A DNA stretch of 64,000 nt from Platerodrilus igneus (lineage: Eukaryota; Arthropoda; Insecta; Coleoptera; Lycidae), in NCBI GenBank assembly GCA_036346225.1, contig JARFIW010000494.1, forward strand, positions 1,054,001 to 1,118,000, given 5' to 3'. Positions 57,851 to 64,000 of the stretch are shown in pieces. The notes below the pieces were generated by a model. The model had not been told where the DNA came from. It worked only from the letters and a program-made list of their open reading frames with translations, and made no database searches. Position 1 is the first letter of the stretch; each line of letters starts with the position of its first letter. Both the position numbers and the translations under genes were made by a program.

Positions 57851-58237
57851 AAAACCGTAAACTCCAATGAGGCAATACAACGTGGGAAACCCTTTTGAGA
57901 GAATGAAAATCGTTGACAGTCCATTCCCTGAGACCGACTCCCGGAATAAGTACATCTTGGTATCCATGGACTATTTTACGAAGTGGACTGAAGCGTATAC
58001 TATACCAAATCAAGAAAGCTGCAGTCGCTGACGTGCTGGTAAAAGAAGTTCTGCCATTTTGTATTTCCTGTAAGAAGTTTGCCGGTGCTGGGTATGAGAA
58101 AGACCCAAAGAATAGCATTGCATCAGCAATCGGATGATGCAGTAGAGCGCATGAACCGTACCTTGGGCAAGTATCTTTCCAAGGTGGTCTACCAACATCA
58201 GAGAGACGAACAAATACTTAATTTATTTTTATTGGCC
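57851..58237 (+). pseudogene. Gypsy element 1: integrase core (resumed)
   Basis: MRQYNVGNPFERMKI, then PFPETDSRNKYILVSMDYF with TKWTEAYTIPNQE, is the beginning of the catalytic core, with DYFTKW typical of insect gypsy. A shifted frame gives LHQQSDDAVERMNRTLGKYL, which holds the catalytic Glu (VERMN). The block with the second catalytic Asp is deleted between them (about 58030-58110). It continues the integrase started at 45400, on the other side of the nested LTR element. Homology stops after NLFLLAY at about 58237. Confidence 0.75.
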
Positions 58238-59769
58238 TACTTTTTAAATAAATTGTGTTTGGTCATTAAGTTTAATTACAGGTCAACTTGTAAAAACTAT
58301 AAAATTATTCCCGCTTCCTTTCAACAACCTCCTTTGTTTAATACATTAAAATATTTTCGTATAATATACTGTATTCTAGGAAGTGCAATCTCGATCGGAT
58401 ATTTATGGTCGGTTATAAAAAGAAAGCTTGCTCCATCATGCACTGTTATTTTTCGTGTTTTTGGGAACAAACCATTTATTATAGTTGATTGTGGTGTCGG
58501 TCGCCGCCTTGACGTTTATAGTGTACGTAAAGTTCAAGTATGCGTGATCGTGAGAAAAAAACATTGTTCATAGTTTTACGCTAAAATTAAATTCGTTCTA
58601 CAACAATAACACTCGCTCAGTCACAGCGAAAGCTTTTGGTCGGTCTTAAGATGAACTAATTCGCATTTCACAGAGTAGTGGTCATTGCTCTTACATATAA
58701 ACATTCGCACTCGTAATTTTCGTGATTTGTGTGTGGAGAATACACACTATTCGATTACCTCTCGTTCCCGCATCGTATTATAGTTACATTAAATAAAGGA
58801 TTGTTGAAGACAATCGTTCGGTCGTTATTAAGGGAAGCAAACACATCATTGGTCATCATCGTGAACCACTTTATAGGATATTACAGTTCCCATCCGAATG
58901 TAAGTAATTGCATGATTTCGATACATTACATTAGTTGAGCATCTCACCTCCTCTTATCAAATTGTTTTGATACGACATAGAAATTACAAGGGTGTTACAA
59001 AATCCAGCAGCATTTATATCAACACTTCAATATGCTCTACATTTTGTTAGATTGATGGAATTTGTTTCTTCTTCTGTACAAGATATTTAAATATTAACAA
59101 AAGATACAACAGCATTTAAGCCCATATGTAAATCGGTAGCACATTTTCACTATCTAATTTCACTTGATTTAGGTGTTTTAATTCTCCACTTTGATATGAA
59201 TTTGTATCTTTTTTACTTTTCGAACTGTAGTGTATTGTTCTTTTACATATACCTAGTTTATATCGAAGGGTTTAATTCACTTACATCTTTTCAATCCACT
59301 TAAACGCTTGATATAAACACTTTTGAATTTATAATCAACCGGCTTAACCTTTAAATCCAAACCAACTTTTTAGTTGGGTTGGATTGAAACAAATTCGATG
59401 TAATAAAAACCCTTAGGTATAAACAGTGGACTTAAGCACTGCAGATTACGTGTTGTTAACTCCACATTAGCAATGGCATTTGTAATATCACATAAACCAC
59501 AATAGCATTGTTGATGTCTCATGTTTGTATATTTTTTAAAGAATACATAAAAAATTAGAGAAATATAATATTATAGAGCATGAAATAGAAAAGGGAAAGA
59601 GATACTGGAGTATGCAGGGAGAATAACTTTCTAAAGATGTTAGATGGCAAGAAACTGCGTGTGAAGCAGGTTTTTGGGATTTTAGTAACCTGCAATGGCA
59701 GGAAGGGATTATCACTGACATTCTGATCAACTTCGGTTAAATGGAAAACTTTGAAAGGTAGGTAATAAA
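58238..59769. other. Non-coding stretch, possible old LTR
   Basis: 58600-58880 has an LTR-like look: ACATATAAACATTCGC as a TATA-type promoter, AATAAAGGATTG as a polyadenylation signal, and TTGGTCATCATCGTGAACC as a possible primer-binding region after it. No partner LTR is in the window. The remainder has no supported ORF. Confidence 0.4.
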
Positions 59770-60305
59770 TATTAATAATTTGTTATACATATTTAGCAGA
59801 GTATTACAAGTGCAAAAAATATCTCAACGAAAACATTTGAGCGGTATGATATTATCGTCAAAGCATTAAGCAACAGATCAGCTGTAGGAATAAGTGGTGC
59901 ATATGAAACACCAGACAGCATTATGGTAAGTAATGAAAAAGCAGAATATAGCATCTTATTAATTTCTTGAATAATAGTAGCAAGGACAAATATTTTAATG
60001 ACGAAACACCAGTTAGCAATTGTGTTATGGAATACGTTAACGACTACGAGAATGCACCGGATGGTGATGGGGAAATTTTGGTAGCAGCAATAACAATAAA
60101 CATACCACAAACACCACAAACGAAACAGTCCAAGAAAATGAAATTGGACAGCATTTTTAGAGCAAATGCAAGACATGTTGACAGATGCAGCAAAATGGAA
60201 GGCAGGGGAAGATCGGTAAATGAATACATTTCCAGCAAGACGAGAAGAGGTAATGCAAAATTTTGTTGCAGCAATACTGGGTGGGATGAAAAAAATTTTT
60301 AAACG
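59770..60305 (+). pseudogene. Degraded coding region, unrecognised
   Basis: A frame near 59850-59928 reads RYDIIVKALSNRSAVGISG and ends at GTAAGTAATG, a donor-like site. After about 50 bp comes a 111-codon frame (59967-60302) with an acidic segment ENAPDGDGEILVAA, TPQTKQSKKMKLDSIFR, and near its end a shift to the alternative MLTDAAKWKAGED and EEVMQNFVAAILGGMKKIF. The composition and helix pattern suggest an accessory (MADF/Myb-like) protein of a DNA transposon, but I cannot name it. At least one frameshift is present. Confidence 0.4.
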
Positions 60306-60422
60306 TAAAGGTCCGATCTCTTATTGAGATGAATAACATAAATGTACATGCCCATCTGTTATTTGCTTTATTAAATATGTAAATTGTATGTAATTAATAT
60401 TTCGCTAAAAAATTAAATAAAA

Positions 60423-60823
60423 GTTTAATGTACTATGTAATTCTAATTTACAGAAACAAAATTTAGAACATATACTTATTTATTAGCACTTAATTGATCT
60501 CCTTGATGGATGGTTGTTTATAAAAAATTCTTTAAAACTTCCCTTAATCGAGTTGATGTAGAGGTTAATGAAACTGCAACAGAATCAATAAAAGAATAGT
60601 TGAAGTCATCAGCTGAGAAATGAGTTTAATGTACTATGTAATTCTAATTTACAGAAACAAAATTTAGAACATATACTTATTTATTAGCACTTAATTGATC
60701 TCCTTGATGGATGGTTGTTTATAAAAAATTCTTTAAAACTTCCCTTAATCGAGTTGATGTAGAGGTTAATGAAACTGCAACAGAATCAATAAAAGAATAG
60801 TTGAAGTCATCAGCTGAGAAATG
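60423..60823. repeat. Perfect 201-bp tandem duplication
   Basis: The segment GTTTAATGTACTATGTAATT...GCTGAGAAATGA at 60423-60623 is repeated at 60624-60823 without a difference that I can see. Each copy carries the left end of LINE 3. Confidence 0.85.
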
Positions 60824-61456
60824 AGTGTTCATATCATTGGCTCTGTTTTTAGAACCTTTGAAATTTTTGATCAAATCCCATTTTCTTTTATTATTATTAT
60901 TATTATTAGCTCTAAGAATGTAGTTGTCATAGGCATTAATTTTAGCATTTTTGAGTGCATGACGATATGCATATTTGAATTTATTAACATGCAGTTTGAA
61001 TTCTGCACTAGGAAAAGCAGCATAGAATTCAACATGAAGTAAGTAATTATCACGCATCTTTCGTAGGTCATCCGTAAACCAATTGACAACTTTTTTGGAA
61101 CAGTTACTCAATATACTTAAGTGTTTGATAGGAAAACATAGATCAGCTGCAGAGGCAATTATAGACATAAAGTTGGTAAATTTGTCATTAATGGACAGAC
61201 TATTATCATCAATAAAGTTCCAATTAACTAGTTGGAGATGATTAAAAAATTTATATTTCCCATATATTGTATAAGGTGGATAAGATTTACGATGATTAAC
61301 AACTTTAACATTATCGTTAAGATTTAATTGAGTGGCAAGGCCAAAATGATCAGACAAGCCAGTCTTAACGACTCTACAAGAGAGAGATGGAATATTGGTA
61401 AAGATTGTATCAAGACAATGAGAAAGACGAGTAGCTGTTTTATTAACAATGTACAA
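60719..61456 (-). pseudogene. LINE 3 ORF2: endonuclease C-part and linker
   Basis: A 245-codon open frame. It begins RLSHCLDTIFTNIPSLSCRV, followed by TGLSDHFGLATQ, whose SDH is the catalytic block of LINE endonucleases. The rest is linker with KKVVNWFTDDLRKMRDNYLL and FKYAYRHALKNAKINAY, and a poly-Asn run coded by a TTATTA repeat. It overlaps the upstream frame by 14 bp at a run of A/T, indicating a single frameshift. It ends in the 201-bp duplicated unit. Confidence 0.8.
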
Positions 61457-61956
61457 GCCAAAGGAAAAAAAAATCAGTCAGTGTTATAGCTGCTTTCTCA
61501 GTAGATTCAAAGTGAATATTAAAATCACCACAGACCAAGAGGTGAGACCTAAAAGGCAAACCAAGGCGCTTAAATACTCTGTGAAGCGTTTCACAAAATA
61601 TGTCAATTGATCCCTTGTTAGGGGATCTATAAATAGTAATAATAGTAAGATCGATACGATTAAAATGTATTGCAGCATGTAACTCAATTGAGTATTTATT
61701 GATTGACTCCAACACATTAGGAGTGGCATAAAATTTCTCATCTACAAAAATAGTCACTTCCCCAAGAAAATTTAGATCTGACAAAGCAAGAGATAGGTAC
61801 CAAATTATTAATTTTAACAAATTGTAGAGCATTGTTCTTTATGTTCACTTCAGTTAAACATAACACGTCACATTTAATTTTATTAGAGATAAAAAATGCT
61901 TCCATGTCATTAATTTTATTGCTTAATGATTGAATATTCAAACAAAAAATATTCAA
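61443..61956 (-). pseudogene. LINE 3 ORF2: endonuclease N-part
   Basis: MNIFCLNIQSLSNKINDMEA (61738-61956) has the catalytic Asn of the first block, and CDVLCLTEVNIK the catalytic Glu. Frame 61443-61832 adds TIITIYRSPN and LLVCGDFNIHF, the GDFN catalytic block. A frameshift lies near 61790. Jockey/CR1-type by motif style. Confidence 0.8.
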
Positions 61957-62153
61957 GGTTGAGACCCCTGGAGATTTACGAAGCTTATCCTCATGTATTT
62001 TATTAAAAACTGATTTGTCATAGTTTATTGAAAACCCCTACTCTGAGCCTGATTACTTTTGAATCTAAATGGTTTGAGAATAACATGATTACCCCATAAG
62101 CTATTTGACAATATTTTACTTACATGTACATTATTTACACCAATTTTAAAGGA

Positions 62154-62525
62154 CTAATAATTGTTAAATTTGGTAGTTAATTCAACACAAGATGAAGCTT
62201 CAATGCTGTTTTTACTAAGAAATCCCAAGATATCTTCTTTATTAAATTTAGGATGTACTCTAGATACAAAAATAAATCTGGATTTTTCAACTCCTTGAAT
62301 GTCCGAGTCTGCATTATTACCGTAAATTAATAAGTTCTTATTATTTTTATTGAAGTTAGAATTTAAAGAGGTGTTCTTAGAAGTGGGCTTCTTTAAGTTA
62401 GCAGGTCTCAATTTATTAACAGGAGCCGCAGAACAAAGTGGTTTTTCCAAATTAGGCAATGGGGCAGAATCTTGAGTGTCTAAATTAATAATATCCAATT
62501 TACCGAATACTAACACCAGTATCAC
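62154..62525 (-). pseudogene. LINE 3 ORF1 relic
   Basis: The frame has a low-complexity middle (KPTSKNTSLNSNFNKNNKN) and then SRFIFVSRVHPKFNKEDIL with GFLSKNSIEASSC, the beta-alpha-beta pattern of the RRM-like or coiled RNA-binding domain found in LINE ORF1 proteins. This would coat the LINE RNA. Its 5' part seems to lie beyond the MITE (FMEMFKQEIKQAL at about 62865-62925, minus strand). Confidence 0.6.
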
Positions 62526-62579
62526 AACTACTTATACACATTGTTTCTCTGGTTTGGTACCCTCTTTCCATTTTGAACT

Positions 62580-62863
62580 TTTGAAAAAATAACAATTACA
62601 ACTAAAATGTCATTTAGGTTTATTAGTTGTAGTGTGTTGTCATTTAACACATTATCAGTTCTGTTTTAAATGTAATCTTTGAAGTTTTCAAAATGAATTT
62701 TACCGCGGAAGAACAAATACATATGATTTGGGTATTGGGAGAAAGTTTAAGAAATTGCCTACTTGCATCAAGAATATACCAAGAGAGATATCCTGTTAAC
62801 TAACAACACACTACAATTAATAAACCTAAGTGACATTTTAATTGTAATTGTTATTTTTTCAAA
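62580..62863. mobile_element. MITE with about 69-bp terminal inverted repeats
   Basis: TTTGAAAAAATAACAATTAC from 62580, continuing through TGTCATTTAGGTTTATTAG to about 62648, is inverted with about six mismatches at 62793-62863. Only about 145 bp lie between, and they contain a short ORF with a DUF4817-like helix-turn-helix. It appears to interrupt ORF1 of LINE 3, since FKQEIKQAL coding lies on one side and the rest of ORF1 on the other. A target duplication was not identified. Confidence 0.75.
62693..62803 (+). pseudogene. DUF4817-like helix-turn-helix fragment
   Basis: A 36-codon ORF begins MNFTAEEQIHMIWVLGESLR and continues NCLLASRIYQERYPVN before a stop that lies inside the right terminal inverted repeat. 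The pattern F-T-x-E-E...M...LGE...N...A..-Y-x-E-R-x-P is that of the insect-expanded DUF4817 domain, a predicted DNA-binding N-terminal domain of transposon proteins. It marks the transposon from which the MITE was derived. It is too short for function as an enzyme; a stand-alone DNA-binding peptide is possible but unlikely. Confidence 0.65.
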
Positions 62864-64000
62864 GCCTGCTTGATTTCCTGTTTGAACATTTCCATAAAAT
62901 GCATATTGTTGATCTGGCAGAAATCTGTTGATAGCGTATTATTGTAGGTTGTTATATCTTTAGTGAAAATTGTTATTGGATAACTGTAGTTGATTGTTAA
63001 CCAAAATGTATCAATTGTTTTATAATATTCTCCAAAAGTAAGTTATTTTTAGTTATGTAAATCAAAAACATTCTTAAAATTTGAAGAAAATCAAAAATAT
63101 CTCAAAAAGTAATGGATTTAGGTATAGAAAATGCTTAACAAAAATGAAAGAACACTTAATGAACTATCCATTGTAGCAATAAAATTGGTAAGGGTACCAT
63201 TTAAAAAAAGTTTTAAAAATTGCATTTTGCGAAACCTGACACCACCCTGTATACTGTGAAGAAATTTCAAAAGAGTGATATTTACAAATATACTATGGTA
63301 TATAGTAAAATTTACTGCATCTTGAAAATTAACATAAGTTGTGTATTAGTGCAGTGGCAATGTATCTAATCAGGGTCATTTTTTCTAAAAACAGTTGAAT
63401 ATCTCAAAAACTAAAAGGAATAGATAGATATAATTTGATATCAAATTAAAGCTCTTTTTATGGGCTTTCCAAAAATGTAATAATATACAGGGTGTTGCAT
63501 TAAAAAAAATATAAGTTTGATATTCCCTGGAATTATGGAACACCCTGTATGCTTCCAAATATTTTTAAAATGTGCACTTTAGGCATGTCTAATATGCCTC
63601 CAAATATGGTTTACGTAGCTTTTATAATAACGGAGTTATCGACCGTTGCCACACTAAAAACTCACCCTGTATATAATTATCCATTGAGGCAGAAAAAGGG
63701 CCCTGAAATCAGGTCTATTACTAATAACACCACTAATCAATGATATATTACAAGCCGCTTCTTAACGTAAATATAAACAAAACTATAATAGTAATAAATT
63801 ACAAAAAAACCTGACGTGTCCACGGATTACAATCCGTTCCAGGCTGCTATCGGCGAACTATAGCGCATTCAACGATTGGAGTAAGAAGTATCTCCGTGTG
63901 AAATTTATATTTTTTATAAGTTATATTTTCAATAATTGGAAAGATTTATTCTAGTATTGAAAATTTAAGTATTTGTTTTAAAAAATTTCTAAACTGATAC
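62864..64000. other. Non-coding stretch with TACAGGGTGT ends
   Basis: No supported gene. Further ACCCTGTATA ends occur at about 63243 and 63663 in addition to the paired copy at 63484-63550. Confidence 0.5.
63484..63550. repeat. Short inverted-repeat element, TACAGGGTGT type
   Basis: TATACAGGGTGTT at 63484-63496 faces AACACCCTGTAT at 63539-63550. Length and ends match the copy at 1878-1943. Confidence 0.6.

Larger units (their letters stand above)
60510..62579 (-). mobile_element. LINE 3: ORF1 and endonuclease, RT missing
   Basis: On the minus strand: an ORF1 relic (62154-62525 and perhaps up to 62950 across the MITE), an endonuclease (61443-61956), and the end of the endonuclease plus linker (60719-61456). 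The sequence leaves the LINE shortly before the RT would begin. LINE copies are normally truncated at the 5' end, so loss of the 3' two-thirds implies a deletion or rearrangement. Confidence 0.7.

Noticed and set aside
58079..58573. 164-codon plus-strand ORF as a novel gene
   Set aside because: Its first third is gypsy integrase (VERMNRTLGKYL); the remainder is read-through into unrelated AT-rich DNA after the homology ends near 58237.

Overview
The window looks like non-coding, transposon-choked chromatin of an insect, most likely a beetle (inference). The grounds are a strongly AT-rich background, RTE-like and Jockey/CR1-like LINEs, Ty3/gypsy elements, a Crypton-like tyrosine recombinase relic, a DUF4817-type helix-turn-helix fragment, a Penelope-like end, hAT MITEs and short TACAGGGTGT inverted repeats, a mix familiar from insect genomes. 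I found no intact transposon gene, tRNA, rRNA or CRISPR array.

Only two segments look like host coding exons, both on the minus strand. One (4654-4876) is an internal exon with good AG and GT borders. Its translation resembles the extreme N-terminus of axonemal outer-arm dynein heavy chains of the DNAH5/DNAH8 (Drosophila kl-3) type. The other (39334-39510) is an ATG-initiated exon with a consensus GTAAGT donor. Both junctions are phase 0, so they may be consecutive exons of one gene separated by a 34.5 kb intron. In that case everything from 4877 to 39333 is intronic, which recalls the giant repeat-filled introns of male-fertility dynein genes.

Layout. 0.2-1.3 kb: decayed RTE-like LINE. 5.0-8.7 kb: a longer RTE-like LINE next to a second copy of its own 3' end. 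9.5-10.5 kb: internally deleted tyrosine recombinase inside a 15-bp inverted repeat, followed by a large palindrome. 10.8-11.6 and 31.3-32.0 kb: a diverged promoter-like direct repeat. 17.3-26.9 kb: a (TA)n-bordered tandem repeat whose first two units are almost devoid of G on this strand. 32.0 kb: Penelope-like end with a hammerhead-like core. 33.0-33.4 kb: hAT MITE with a perfect 8-bp target duplication, full of TATCGATA. 35.4-38.6 kb: gag-only LTR retrotransposon with perfect 4-bp target duplication and a leader built of about 17 copies of its primer-binding-site/LTR junction. 41.2-58.2 kb: a decayed gypsy element split by a 12.1 kb LTR element (692-bp LTRs, 5-bp target duplication), itself loaded with an unrelated gypsy integrase, a copy of the (TA)n-bordered repeat, a hairpin-rich island, and a LINE inserted in a minisatellite. 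59.8-62.9 kb: a degraded ORF, a 201-bp tandem duplication, a LINE lacking its RT, and a MITE with about 69-bp terminal inverted repeats around a DUF4817-like ORF.

All homologies were judged by eye from motifs; no search was run.
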